From Aquamicrobium sp. (GTDB taxonomy: Bacteria; Pseudomonadota; Alphaproteobacteria; Rhizobiales; Rhizobiaceae), in contig NZ_JAMLIE010000007.1 in the NCBI RefSeq assembly GCF_023954335.1, positions 53,559-117,558 on the forward strand: a DNA stretch of 64,000 bases, read 5' to 3'. This document shows positions 45,085 through 53,413 of this stretch, piece after piece (the first letter of the stretch is position 1; each line of letters opens with the position of its first letter). The translations under genes and the position numbers were made by a program. The notes under the pieces were generated by a model, which worked only from the letters and a program-made list of their open reading frames with translations, was not told the origin of the DNA and made no database searches.

Positions 45085-46527
45085 CTACATGTTGAGCGCG
45101 CGCCCGTAGGCGTCGAGCGCGCTTTCCTTCATCGTCTCCGACAGGGTCGGATGCGGGAAGACGGTGTGGAACAGCTCCTCCTCGGTGGTTTCGAGGTTCA
45201 TGGCGACGACGAAGCCCTGGATCAGCTCGGTCACTTCCGGGCCGACGAGATGGGCGCCGAGCAGTTGCCCGGTCTTCTTGTCGAAGATCGTCTTGACCAG
45301 CCCCTGATCATCGCCGAGCGCGACCGCCTTGCCGTTGGCGACGAAGGGGAAGCGGCCGACGCGGATGTCGTGGCCGGCTTCTTTCGCCTTCACTTCCGTC
45401 AGACCCACCGAGGCCACCTGCGGGTGGCAATAGGTGCAGCCCGGAACCAGCGCCTTGTCGAGCGGATGGACGTTCAGCCCGGCGATCTTCTCGACGCAGA
45501 TGACGGCCTCGTGCTCGGCCTTGTGGGCCAGCATCGGCGGGCCGGCGACGTCGCCGATGGCGTAGACGCCCGGCACGGAGGTGCGGCAATAGCCGTCGAT
45601 GGCGATCGCGCCGCGCTCCAGCTTGACGCCGAGCGCCTCGAGGCCGAGATTTTCGGTGTTGCACTGGACGCCGACGGCCGAGATCAGCCGGTCGGCGGTG
45701 ATCTTCTCGACCGAGCCGTCCTTCTTCTCGACATGGGCGGTGATCGCGTTGGCGGCCTTGTCGACCTTCGTCACCTTGGCTTCGAGGATGAACTTCAGCC
45801 CCTCCTTCTCCAGCCGCTTCTGGGCGAACTTGGAGATCTCGGCGTCCTCGACAGGCATGATCTGCGGCATCAGCTCGACCACGGTGACGTCGACGCCGAG
45901 CGTGCGGTAGAAGGAGGCGAACTCGATGCCGATGGCGCCCGAGCCCATGACGAGCAGCGATTTCGGCAGGCTGTCGGGCACCATGGCCTCGAAATAGGTC
46001 CAGATCAGCTTGCCGTCCGGCTCGATGCCGGGCAGCGCGCGCGGTCGCGCGCCGGTGGCGATAATGACGTGCTTCGCCGTATAGGTGCCCTCGCCCTTCG
46101 TGTTCTTCGGCGCGGGCGCCTGCGGCTGCATCGGCTTCTTCGCCGGCTTCGAGACGACGATCTCGCCGGGCTTCACCAGCTTCGCCTCGCCCCAGATCAC
46201 GTCGACCTTGTTCTTCTTCATCAGGAGGCCGACGCCGCCGTTCATACGCTCGGCGATGCCGCGCGAGCGCTTGACGATGGCGGAAAGGTCCGGCCTGACC
46301 GCGCCCTCGATGGCGATGCCGTACTCCTTGCCGTGGCTGGCGAGGTGCATCACCTCGGCCGAGCGCAGAAGCGCCTTGGTCGGGATGCAGCCCCAGTTGG
46401 AGCAGATGCCGGCCAGATGCTCGCGCTCGACGATGGCGGTCTTCAGCCCCAGTTGCGCGGCGCGGATGGCGGCGACATATCCGCCCGGCCCGGCCCCGAT
46501 GATGATGACGTCATAGCTTTCGGCCAC
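45085..46527 (-). CDS. lpdA: Dihydrolipoyl dehydrogenase (E3) of the pyruvate dehydrogenase complex
   Basis: This 480-residue flavoprotein reoxidises dihydrolipoyl groups with NAD+. It has the FAD motif IIIGAGPGGYVAAIRAAQLG, redox-active C42 and C47 (GICSNWGCIPTKAL), the NAD motif VMGSGAIGIEFASFY, and the C-terminal His-Glu pair HPTLSE. A Pro/Lys/Gln-rich insertion near 133-155 (SKPAKKPMQPQAP) precedes the conserved ATGARP. I have seen similar insertions in rhizobial PDH E3. It is the last PDH component in the block, after two unrelated small genes. Confidence 0.95.
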   Translation of the reverse strand: MAESYDVIIIGAGPGGYVAAIRAAQLGLKTAIVEREHLAGICSNWGCIPTKALLRSAEVMHLASHGKEYGIAIEGAVRPDLSAIVKRSRGIAERMNGGVGLLMKKNKVDVIWGEAKLVKPGEIVVSKPAKKPMQPQAPAPKNTKGEGTYTAKHVIIATGARPRALPGIEPDGKLIWTYFEAMVPDSLPKSLLVMGSGAIGIEFASFYRTLGVDVTVVELMPQIMPVEDAEISKFAQKRLEKEGLKFILEAKVTKVDKAANAITAHVEKKDGSVEKITADRLISAVGVQCNTENLGLEALGVKLERGAIAIDGYCRTSVPGVYAIGDVAGPPMLAHKAEHEAVICVEKIAGLNVHPLDKALVPGCTYCHPQVASVGLTEVKAKEAGHDIRVGRFPFVANGKAVALGDDQGLVKTIFDKKTGQLLGAHLVGPEVTELIQGFVVAMNLETTEEELFHTVFPHPTLSETMKESALDAYGRALNM

Positions 46528-46542
46528 GGGCGTTTCCCTCCT

Positions 46543-47184
46543 TCAAAGTCCAAGCATCATGCGCACGATCGGTTCGAGCGCCCGCCCGATCGCGCGGGTG
46601 TTCGCGGCGTCGAGATGGACGCCGTCTATCGGCGTCGTCACCGCCACCGAGCCGGCGTCGAAGAAGCCGCAGCCTTCGATGTCGGCGAGATCGGCATAGA
46701 AGCCGGCGAGCATGCGCGACTGTTCGACCCCGCCGGCGAACATCGCCGCATATTCGGGGCTGGCGGTCTCGCACAGCGGCGGCGGCGCGACGATCAGCAC
46801 AGCGGGCGGCTCGGCCGTCCCGTCGCGGGTGGCGTTGAGCCGGACGATCTCGACCAGCCGGCGCATGCCCTGCATGGCGGCGAGCGCGGTGCCGGCGATG
46901 GCCGGCTTCATGTCGTTCGAGCCGAGCAGGATGATGACGAGGTCGAGCGGCGCATGGGTGTAGAGCACCGTCGGCAGGATGCGCACGCCGTTGCGGTCGC
47001 AGGCGGCGAGGTGCTCGTCATAGGCGGTGGTGCGCCCGCGCAGGCCCTCGGCTATGACTTCGACGGACGGGCCGAGCGCCTTTTGCAGCACGTTCGGCCA
47101 GCGATCCTCGTAAGCGTGGCGGCCGCCGGTCTCGGCATCCGAGCCCCAGGTGATCGAGTCGCCGTAGCAGAGGACCGTCTTCAT
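46543..47184 (-). CDS. SGNH/GDSL-family hydrolase
   Basis: This 213-residue protein has all four SGNH blocks: Ser10 in CYGDSITWG, the Gly region, GSNDMKPAI (Asn) and the catalytic Asp-x-x-His in PIDGVHLDAAN. There is no signal peptide, so it is probably cytoplasmic. This group includes arylesterases and acyl-thioesterase-like lipases; the substrate is unknown. It lies between the HdeD-like gene and lpdA on the same strand, with 15 and 21 bases between them, so it is probably co-transcribed. Confidence 0.88.
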   Translation of the reverse strand: MKTVLCYGDSITWGSDAETGGRHAYEDRWPNVLQKALGPSVEVIAEGLRGRTTAYDEHLAACDRNGVRILPTVLYTHAPLDLVIILLGSNDMKPAIAGTALAAMQGMRRLVEIVRLNATRDGTAEPPAVLIVAPPPLCETASPEYAAMFAGGVEQSRMLAGFYADLADIEGCGFFDAGSVAVTTPIDGVHLDAANTRAIGRALEPIVRMMLGL

Positions 47185-47205
47185 CGCCGCTCCCGGTTCC
47201 CGACC

Positions 47206-47748
47206 CTAGAGCTGGCGCAGGCCGAGAGCGATGAACAGGAACAGCACGCCGTTCGAGATCAGCTCGACCGCGAGGAAGATGCCGAGCACCGTTCCCGCCG
47301 CATAGGGAAAGTTGGTGAAGATGAACACGGCGAGCACGATGGACAGGATGCCCGAGACCAGCACCCAGCCCCAGCCGGTGACCGGGCGCAGCGCGAAGGC
47401 GTAGAACACCTTGATCGCGCCCGTGACCAGAAGCAGCACCGCGACCAGAAGCGTCAGCGACACCATGCCGGCGAGCGGGTTGAAGACCAGCGAGATGCCG
47501 ACGAGCAGCGACAGCACGCCGAACAGCAGCGCCCACAGGAAGCCGCCCCAGCCCTGCACCTGGAACGACTGGATGACCTGGAGGCCGCCGAGCAGCATGA
47601 AGAACCAGCCGGCCATCAGCGTCGCGGCGAGCGTCGCGGCGAAGGGATTGACGAGGGCCAGCACGCCGCCGATCAGCGAAACGACGGCGAGGAACGCCAT
47701 CCAGCCCCATGATTTCCTGAGATTTTCGGAATTCGCAGTCGCAGTCAT
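47206..47748 (-). CDS. HdeD/DUF308-family membrane protein
   Basis: This 180-residue protein has six hydrophobic segments with DUF308 repeats (GWMAFLAVVSLIGGVLALVN, then FGVLSLLVGISLVFNPLAG), as in HdeD acid-resistance proteins. The biochemical role is not known. The start is ATG 47748 (MTATANSEN). It is 75 bases downstream of aceF; the gap contains a small G+C-rich hairpin. It is probably read through from the pdh transcript. Confidence 0.85.
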   Translation of the reverse strand: MTATANSENLRKSWGWMAFLAVVSLIGGVLALVNPFAATLAATLMAGWFFMLLGGLQVIQSFQVQGWGGFLWALLFGVLSLLVGISLVFNPLAGMVSLTLLVAVLLLVTGAIKVFYAFALRPVTGWGWVLVSGILSIVLAVFIFTNFPYAAGTVLGIFLAVELISNGVLFLFIALGLRQL

Positions 47749-47823
47749 GGCCTTACCTTTCGCGGCGTTTGCCGGGCGCCGTGCCCGGCTTCAAACCAGT
47801 CAAGCCCTCAAACCAACCCAGCC

Positions 47824-49215
47824 TCAAACCAACATGGACAACGGGTTCTCCACGATGCGCCGGAAGGCAGCGACGAGCTCCGCCCCCAGCGCGCCGTCGA
47901 CGGCGCGGTGATCGGTCGACAGCGTCACCGACATGACGTTGGCGATCTCGATCTTGCCGTTCTTCACCACCGCGCGCTCCTCGCCGGCGCCGACCGCGAG
48001 GATCGTGGCATGCGGCGGGTTGATGACGGCGGCGAAGTCCTTGACGCCGAACATGCCGAGGTTGGACACCGAGGTGGTGCCGCCCTGATACTCTTCCGGC
48101 TTCAGCTTGCGGTTCTTCGCCCGCGCGGCAAGGTCCTTCATTTCGTTGGAGATCGCCGAGAGGGTCTTTTCGTCCGCCTTGCGCACGATCGGCGTGATGA
48201 GGCCGCCGGGGATCGACACCGCGACGCCGACATCGGCGTGGGCGTGCTTGAGCATGCCGGCGTCGGTCCACGAGACGTTGGCGTCCGGCACGGCCTTCAG
48301 CGCCAGCGCATAGGCCTTGATGACCATGTCGTTGACCGAGAGCTTGTAGGCGGGCGTCTCGCCCTTCTCCGTCTTCGTCATCGGGGCGGCGTCATTCAGC
48401 TGCTTGCGCAGGGTGAGCAGCGCGTCGATCCCAATGTCCACCGTGAGGTAGAAATGCGGGATCGTGTTCTTGGCCTCGGTCAGGCGGCGCGCGATGGTCT
48501 TGCGCATGTTGTCGTGCGGGACGAGCTCGTAGGAGCCTTCCTCGAACAGCTTCAGCACCGCATCGTCCGACATGCCCTTCGGCGCGGCGGCCGGGGCCGC
48601 GGCGGTGGACGGCGCGGTCGTTTGCTGCGCGGCCGCCTTCGGCGCGCCGCCGGCGATCGCCGCCTCGACATCGGCCTTGACCACGCGGCCGTGCGGGCCG
48701 GTGCCCGAAACGGCGGCGACGTCGATGCCTGCCTCGCGGGCGATGCGGCGGGCGAGCGGCGAGGCGAAGGTGCGCTCGCCGGAAGCCGCCTTCGGCTGGG
48801 TTGTCTGCGCCGGCGCGGGCGCGGCCTTCGGCTGGGCTGACGGCGCGGGCGCGGCGGCGGCAGGCTCGGCCTTCGCCTCCTGCTTTGCCGGCTCGGCTTT
48901 CGCTTCCGGCTTCGCCGCTTCGGCCTTGGGCGCGGCGCTGCCGGCGGCGGAGGCCGCGGCCGAGGCGTCCTCGCCTTCGGCGGCCAGCACGGCGATCACG
49001 GCATTGACCTTGACGCCCTCGCTGCCGGCCGGGACGACGATCTTCGCCACCGTGCCCTCGTCGACGGCCTCGACCTCCATGGTCGCCTTGTCGGTCTCGA
49101 TCTCGGCGATCACGTCGCCCGGGGAGACCTTGTCTCCCTCCTTGACCAGCCACTTGGCGAGATTGCCTTCCTCCATCGTCGGGGAAAGCGCCGGCATGGT
49201 GATTTCAATCGGCAT
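47824..49215 (-). CDS. aceF: Pyruvate dehydrogenase E2, dihydrolipoamide acetyltransferase
   Basis: This 463-residue core protein has one lipoyl domain (1-80, lipoyl-Lys K43 in EIETDKATMEV) and a long Ala/Pro/Lys linker. The peripheral-subunit-binding domain follows (about 165-205; ASPLARRIAREAGIDVAAV). The catalytic domain ends with STDHRAVDGALGAEL, holding the HxxxD site. ATG 49215 (MPIEITMPAL) starts right at the lipoyl domain; the upstream frame is noise. It follows pdhB by 13 bases. The lipoyl domain is nearly identical to that of PdhB. Confidence 0.96.
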   Translation of the reverse strand: MPIEITMPALSPTMEEGNLAKWLVKEGDKVSPGDVIAEIETDKATMEVEAVDEGTVAKIVVPAGSEGVKVNAVIAVLAAEGEDASAAASAAGSAAPKAEAAKPEAKAEPAKQEAKAEPAAAAPAPSAQPKAAPAPAQTTQPKAASGERTFASPLARRIAREAGIDVAAVSGTGPHGRVVKADVEAAIAGGAPKAAAQQTTAPSTAAAPAAAPKGMSDDAVLKLFEEGSYELVPHDNMRKTIARRLTEAKNTIPHFYLTVDIGIDALLTLRKQLNDAAPMTKTEKGETPAYKLSVNDMVIKAYALALKAVPDANVSWTDAGMLKHAHADVGVAVSIPGGLITPIVRKADEKTLSAISNEMKDLAARAKNRKLKPEEYQGGTTSVSNLGMFGVKDFAAVINPPHATILAVGAGEERAVVKNGKIEIANVMSVTLSTDHRAVDGALGAELVAAFRRIVENPLSMLV

Positions 49216-49228
49216 GACGCGCCCTCCC

Positions 49229-50653
49229 TCAACCGCGATAGGTGACGGCCTTGACCGCCTCGACCACCTCGGCGACGCTGGGCAGCGCCAGCTTCTCGAG
49301 ATTGGCCGCATACGGCATCGGCACGTCCTTGCCGGCGACGGTGATCACCGGCGCGTCGAGATGGTCGAAGGCGCGCTGCATCACCTGGGAGGCGATATGG
49401 TCGCCGACCGACGATTGCGGGAACCCCTCCTCGACCACGACGAGGCGGTTGGTCTTCCTGACCGAAGCCAGCACCGTGTCGAGATCGAGCGGGCGGATGG
49501 TCCGCAGGTCGATGATCTCGACGTCGATGCCCATCTCGCGCAGCTCGGCCTCGGCCTTGACCGCGTAGGTCATGCCGATGCCGAAGGAGACGAGCGTGAC
49601 GTCCGCGCCCTCCTTGTGCAGCCGCGCCTTGCCGATGGGCAGCACGAAGTCATCGAGCTTCGGCACGTCGAAGGTCTGGCCGTAGAGGATCTCGTTCTCG
49701 AGGAAGATCACCGGGTTGGGGTCGCGGATAGCGGCTTTCAGCAGCCCCTTGGCGTCGGCGGCCGTATAGGGCATCACCACCTTGAGGCCCGGAATGTGGC
49801 CGTACCAGGCGGCGTAGCACTGCGAATGCTGGGCGCCGACGCGGGCGGCCGCGCCGTTCGGGCCGCGGAAGACGATGGGCGCGCCCATCTGGCCGCCGGC
49901 CATGTACAGCGTCTTCGCCGCCGAGTTGACGATGTGGTCGATCGCCTGCATGGCGAAGTTGAAGGTCATGAACTCGACGACGGGCTTCAGGCCGGCGAAG
50001 GCCGCGCCGACGCCGAGGCCGGCGAAGCCGTGCTCGGTGATCGGCGTGTCGACCACGCGGCGCGCGCCGAATTCCTGAAGCAGCCCCTGCGTGATCTTGT
50101 AGGCGCCCTGGTATTCGGCCACCTCCTCGCCCATGACGAAGACGTCGTCGTCGCGGCGCATCTCCTCGGCCATGGCGTCGCGCAGCGCCTCGCGCACGGT
50201 CGTCGGCACCATCTCCGTGCCGGCGGGAATGTCGGGATCGGCGGCGACCTCGGATTTCGGCGCTGCCGGAACGGAGACGGCTTCCTTCTTCGCGCCCGGC
50301 TCCTCGCTCGCTTCACGCGCCTTGCCGCCGGCGTCGTCGGCCGCCTGCGCGGGCGCGGCAGCCGGCTCCGCCTTGGGCGCCGGCTTCGCCGCCACGGCGT
50401 CGGCGCTTTCGCCGTCCTGAAGCAGGACCGCGATCGGCGTGTTGACCTTCACCCCTTCCGACCCTTCGGCGACGAGGATCTTGCCGAGCGTGCCTTCATC
50501 GACGGCCTCGACCTCCATGGTCGCCTTGTCGGTCTCGATCTCGGCGATGACATCGCCGGGGGAAACCTTGTCCCCTTCCTTCTTGACCCATTTCGACAGG
50601 TTGCCCTCTTCCATGGTCGGCGAGAGAGCGGGCATGAGAATTTCGATCGGCAT
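49229..50653 (-). CDS. pdhB: Pyruvate dehydrogenase E1 beta subunit with N-terminal lipoyl domain
   Basis: This 474-residue protein is longer than a plain E1-beta (about 330) because residues 1-80 form a lipoyl domain (MPIEILMPALSPTMEEGN; K43). An Ala/Pro-rich linker follows to about 140. The rest is E1-beta: TVREALRDAMAEEMRRDDDV, EYQGAYKITQGLLQEFG, TPITEHGFAG, and the transketolase C-terminal domain. Lipoyl-E1-beta fusion is known in rhizobia. DNA around the lipoyl domains of pdhB and aceF is a near-identical direct repeat. It follows pdhA by 14 bases. Confidence 0.95.
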   Translation of the reverse strand: MPIEILMPALSPTMEEGNLSKWVKKEGDKVSPGDVIAEIETDKATMEVEAVDEGTLGKILVAEGSEGVKVNTPIAVLLQDGESADAVAAKPAPKAEPAAAPAQAADDAGGKAREASEEPGAKKEAVSVPAAPKSEVAADPDIPAGTEMVPTTVREALRDAMAEEMRRDDDVFVMGEEVAEYQGAYKITQGLLQEFGARRVVDTPITEHGFAGLGVGAAFAGLKPVVEFMTFNFAMQAIDHIVNSAAKTLYMAGGQMGAPIVFRGPNGAAARVGAQHSQCYAAWYGHIPGLKVVMPYTAADAKGLLKAAIRDPNPVIFLENEILYGQTFDVPKLDDFVLPIGKARLHKEGADVTLVSFGIGMTYAVKAEAELREMGIDVEIIDLRTIRPLDLDTVLASVRKTNRLVVVEEGFPQSSVGDHIASQVMQRAFDHLDAPVITVAGKDVPMPYAANLEKLALPSVAEVVEAVKAVTYRG

Positions 50654-50667
50654 CGTCCGTTCCCCCC

Positions 50668-51711
50668 TTAAAGCAGCACGTCGGTGTAGAGCTCGGACAC
50701 GTCCGGCTCGGGATCGGACTGGGCGAAGTCGGCCGCGTCGGCGACGATGTCGCGCACCTTCTTGTCGATGGCCTTCAAATCGTCCTCGCTGACGCCCTTC
50801 TGCGCCAGAAGTCGCGCCTTGACCTGCTCGATCGGGTCGTGCTCGGAGCGCATCTTCTGCACCTCGTCCTTCGAGCGGTATTTCGCCGGGTCGGACATGG
50901 AGTGGCCGCGATAGCGGTAGGTCTGCATCTCGAGGATGATCGGGCCGTTGCCGGCGCGGCACCACTCGACCGCCATGTCGCCGGCCGACTTGACCGCGCG
51001 CACGTCCATGCCGTCGACCTGGATGCCGGGGATGCGGAAGGAGACGCCGCGCTGGGAGAAATCGGTCTCGGCCGACGAGCGCGTCACCGCCGTGCCCATG
51101 GCGTAGCGGTTGTTCTCGATGATGTAGATGACCGGCAGCTTCCACAGCGAGGCCATGTTGAACGCCTCGTAGACCTGGCCCTGGTTGGCCGCGCCGTCGC
51201 CGAAGAAGGTGAGCGAGACCGCGTCGTTGCCGCGATAACGGTTGGCGAAGGCGAGGCCGGTGCCGAGCGGCACCTGCGCGCCGACGATGCCGTGGCCGCC
51301 GTAGAAATTCTTCTCCTTGGAGAACATGTGCATCGAGCCGCCCTTGCCCCTGGAGTAGCCTCCGCGGCGCCCCGTGAGCTCGGCCATCACCCCGCGCGCG
51401 CTCATCTCCATGGCCAGCATGTGGCCGTGGTCGCGGTAGGCGGTGATCATCTGGTCGCCTTCCTTGATGGCCATGGCCATGCCGGTGACGACAGCTTCCT
51501 GCCCGATATAGAGATGACAGAACCCGCCGATGAAGCCCATGCCGTAGAGCTGGCCGGCCTTTTCCTCGAAGCGGCGGATCAGGAGCATGTCCCGATAGGC
51601 CTTGAGGTCCTCGTCCTTGGAAAACTTCGCCGGCGGCGGCGTTCTCGGTGTCTGCTGGCTGTCGGCGCCTGCCCTGGATTTCGCAGGCGTCTTACGGGCG
51701 GCTGTCGCCAT
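50668..51711 (-). CDS. pdhA: Pyruvate dehydrogenase E1 alpha subunit
   Basis: This 347-residue subunit binds thiamine diphosphate and decarboxylates pyruvate together with PdhB. Motifs are RRFEEKAGQLYGMGFIGGFC, the ThDP motif GDGAANQGQVYEAFNMASLW (GDG...N), and the phosphorylation-loop region YRYRGHSMSDPAKYR. Residues 1-30 are a disordered Ala/Lys/Thr-rich head. I chose ATG 51711 (MATAARKT) because an earlier in-frame ATG lacks similarity. It is the first gene of pdhA-pdhB-aceF. Confidence 0.96.
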   Translation of the reverse strand: MATAARKTPAKSRAGADSQQTPRTPPPAKFSKDEDLKAYRDMLLIRRFEEKAGQLYGMGFIGGFCHLYIGQEAVVTGMAMAIKEGDQMITAYRDHGHMLAMEMSARGVMAELTGRRGGYSRGKGGSMHMFSKEKNFYGGHGIVGAQVPLGTGLAFANRYRGNDAVSLTFFGDGAANQGQVYEAFNMASLWKLPVIYIIENNRYAMGTAVTRSSAETDFSQRGVSFRIPGIQVDGMDVRAVKSAGDMAVEWCRAGNGPIILEMQTYRYRGHSMSDPAKYRSKDEVQKMRSEHDPIEQVKARLLAQKGVSEDDLKAIDKKVRDIVADAADFAQSDPEPDVSELYTDVLL

Positions 51712-51801
51712 CGCTCGCTCCCTCTTCGTCTCAACTCCCGGAAGGAGAGCCGAGCCCTCCCTTTGTGTTTTGCCAGAGGCTAGCACGGAGCAAAGACCTC
51801 C

Positions 51802-51823
51802 GCCATGCGGAAAAACGCATGGC
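51802..51823. other. Inverted repeat upstream of pdhA
   Basis: GCCATGCG (51802-51809) and CGCATGGC (51816-51823) form a perfect 8-bp stem with the loop GAAAAA. It lies in the 172-base ftsB-pdhA gap. No U-run adjoins it on the minus strand, so it may be an operator or an mRNA leader stem rather than a terminator. Confidence 0.4.
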
Positions 51824-51839
51824 AGGAATGCCGATAATC

Positions 51840-51887
51840 TTCATAAGTATATGAAATTAAATGATTAACTTGATTTCAGTTAATCAT
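51840..51887. promoter_or_regulatory. AT-rich double palindrome between ftsB and pdhA
   Basis: TTCATA-AGTA-TATGAA (51840-51855) and ATGATTAACT-TGATTTC-AGTTAATCAT (51861-51887; perfect 10-bp arms) sit side by side in otherwise GC-rich sequence. The second covers the ftsB stop codon. They may bind a regulator of pdh, or terminate ftsB transcripts. Confidence 0.4.
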
Positions 51888-52216
51888 TGTCCTCGATCAT
51901 TGCTGCGCTGCCGCATGATGATGACTTCGTCACCGAGAGCCATGTTGAGCGCGCGCCGGGCATGCTCGTCCAGCATGTCCTTCTCCAGCGAGCCGTCATT
52001 CAACAGGCTGAGGCGCTGCTCCAGACGGGTGCGCTCGGCCTGCACCTTCGCCAGATCGGCCTCGAGCGCGGCGACCCGCGTCTCCAGCCGGTATTTCGAA
52101 TAGATGCCGTACTCGCCGTGGAAGGCATGGAAGCCGAAATAGGACAGGAACGCAGCCGAGATCGCCGGCACGATCAGAGCGCCGGTGTTGCGTTTCTTGC
52201 GCTGGCGAGTCCACAT
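51884..52216 (-). CDS. ftsB: Septum-formation protein FtsB (DivIC family)
   Basis: This 110-residue bitopic protein has a basic head (WTRQRKKRN), one membrane helix (about 14-32), and a periplasmic coiled coil (LETRVAALEADLAKVQAERT) followed by the short conserved DMLDEHARRALNMA. In the divisome it links FtsL and FtsQ to septal peptidoglycan synthesis. The start at ATG 52216 is the best family match, but the ribosome-binding site is weak, so an upstream start is possible. Its position before pdhA matches other rhizobia, where eno commonly precedes it; here eno is missing from this spot. Confidence 0.88.
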   Translation of the reverse strand: MWTRQRKKRNTGALIVPAISAAFLSYFGFHAFHGEYGIYSKYRLETRVAALEADLAKVQAERTRLEQRLSLLNDGSLEKDMLDEHARRALNMALGDEVIIMRQRSNDRGQ

Positions 52217-52395
52217 AGGCACGACGATACCTTCAAGCTGCATCCCCCATCTGCCATGCTTATGCTTAAAGCCCGGTTACCGTTTTCGGCTCGCGCCACG
52301 GTCCGGCGCCAGAGAGGGCGCTCGACCTCGAGACGTTTATCGAGATCGTTGTCATACAACGCCCAGTCGCGATCTTTTGCCGCCTCATATATCAT
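52174..52395 (-). CDS. Possible small protein upstream of and overlapping ftsB (doubtful)
   Basis: A 73-codon frame starts ATG 52395 after GAGAGGGAGTA, a good ribosome-binding site. It begins MIYEAAKDRDWALYDNDLDK, which looks protein-like and hydrophilic. The second half overlaps the ftsB start in another frame and looks less natural. It could be a short leader peptide or a chance frame; no family is recognised. Confidence 0.25.
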   Translation of the reverse strand: MIYEAAKDRDWALYDNDLDKRLEVERPLWRRTVARAENGNRALSISMADGGCSLKVSSCLCGLASARNATPAL

Positions 52396-52420
52396 TACTC
52401 CCTCTCCGGCCCGGAGGGTT

Positions 52421-53026
52421 CTATAGCGTATTGAATTCGAGGCTAACTTTCGTCAGTTGCCCGGTGCCGGGCGCCCAGTAAGCATTCACGCCCATGGAGT
52501 AAGCTATGCTCGGCATCAGGCGCGCCAGAAGCGATTCTCCGTAGAACCTGCGCCCGGAAGCCGGGATGAGCCAAACCGCATGTATCCGATACATATCGTT
52601 ATGCGGGATCTCCCCCGGAAGGTAAATCCGACTGGAAAAACCTTGCGCTGTAAACCACCGATCGGCATCCGGATAATTCCCGATGCGATTCAATACACGA
52701 AACAGACAAACCTCAGCTTCAAAGGGATCGTGAATTCTGGACCATGCAAAGTTTTTAAGGACCGTCTCTTCGGGGAACGTATCCCAAAGAGGTCGCTCAC
52801 CCCATGAGAACAGGCAAGAATCGAGATCGGGAAATCGCCGAAGCGCGGTTTTGTAGCTTGTCGTCATTCCGTCTTTGCCGCTTGGAATGAACGGCGGATC
52901 GCCCAAAGGTGGATTTGTATCGAAGTAAGCAATCGCATGGCGAAGGACGCCTGGCGAGCACGATGCCAATTGCATCATGACGATGAAAAGCAAGCCGTAG
53001 ACAATAAGTCTTCTGACAAACAGCAT
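52421..53026 (-). CDS. Unknown predicted lipoprotein in an AT-richer islet
   Basis: This 201-residue protein has a signal peptide ending in a lipobox (MMQLASCSPG, lipid Cys at about 23). The body has no family that I recognise. It contains Trp/Arg-rich stretches (ADRWFTAQGFSSRIYLPGE and IHAVWLIPASGRRFYGES) and three further Cys near the middle. ATG 53026 has GGGGAG upstream. Its base composition is clearly lower in G+C than its neighbours, and codons such as TTT, ATA and AAT are more frequent. Together with its position between tRNA-Val and ftsB this suggests horizontal acquisition. The function is unknown. Confidence 0.65.
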   Translation of the reverse strand: MLFVRRLIVYGLLFIVMMQLASCSPGVLRHAIAYFDTNPPLGDPPFIPSGKDGMTTSYKTALRRFPDLDSCLFSWGERPLWDTFPEETVLKNFAWSRIHDPFEAEVCLFRVLNRIGNYPDADRWFTAQGFSSRIYLPGEIPHNDMYRIHAVWLIPASGRRFYGESLLARLMPSIAYSMGVNAYWAPGTGQLTKVSLEFNTL

Positions 53027-53260
53027 TGCAATCTCCCCGCCCCTACTTTCCCGATGATATCGCCCGACGTCTAAGCTTCGGTGGAGCGAATAGATTGCAT
53101 TCGATCGGTCGGTGCCAAAGGTGAATCGCCGATCTCACGCGAGGCATGGCGAAATCAGCGTGCTCGGAAGCATATGAGCGCTCCGGGCTTTGCCGCGTCG
53201 GCGAGCCTGGCGCCGCGGTCTTCTCTAATGCTTTGATTCTGTTGGAGGCTTTGGAGACGA

Positions 53261-53335
53261 TGGTGGGCGCGACAGGGATTGAACCTGTGACCCCACCCGT
53301 GTGAAGGGTGTGCTCTCCCGCTGAGCTACGCGCCC
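53261..53335 (-). tRNA. tRNA-Val (anticodon CAC)
   Basis: A complete cloverleaf is read on the minus strand. The acceptor GGGCGCG/CGCGCCC is followed by discriminator A and encoded CCA. The D arm has GCTC/GAGC, the anticodon stem CACCC/GGGTG with loop TTCACAC, and the T arm ACAGG TTCAATC CCTGT. The anticodon CAC reads GUG (Val). Confidence 0.96.
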
Positions 53336-53413
53336 GTTCGCGATGATCCAGCTTGAGCCGGCCGCGAAAGTGCCGCGATATAAGGGGGGCGGCGGCCCCA
53401 AGTCAAGGACGTA

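Noticed and set aside
45151..47712. 853-codon plus-strand frame opposite lpdA and its neighbours
   Set aside because: Antisense shadow of lpdA, the SGNH gene and the HdeD-like gene; Asp/Arg/His-rich without motifs.
47771..47789. GC-rich hairpin after aceF as intrinsic terminator
   Set aside because: GCCGGGC-N5-GCCCGGC is a real inverted repeat, but no T-run follows on the minus strand.
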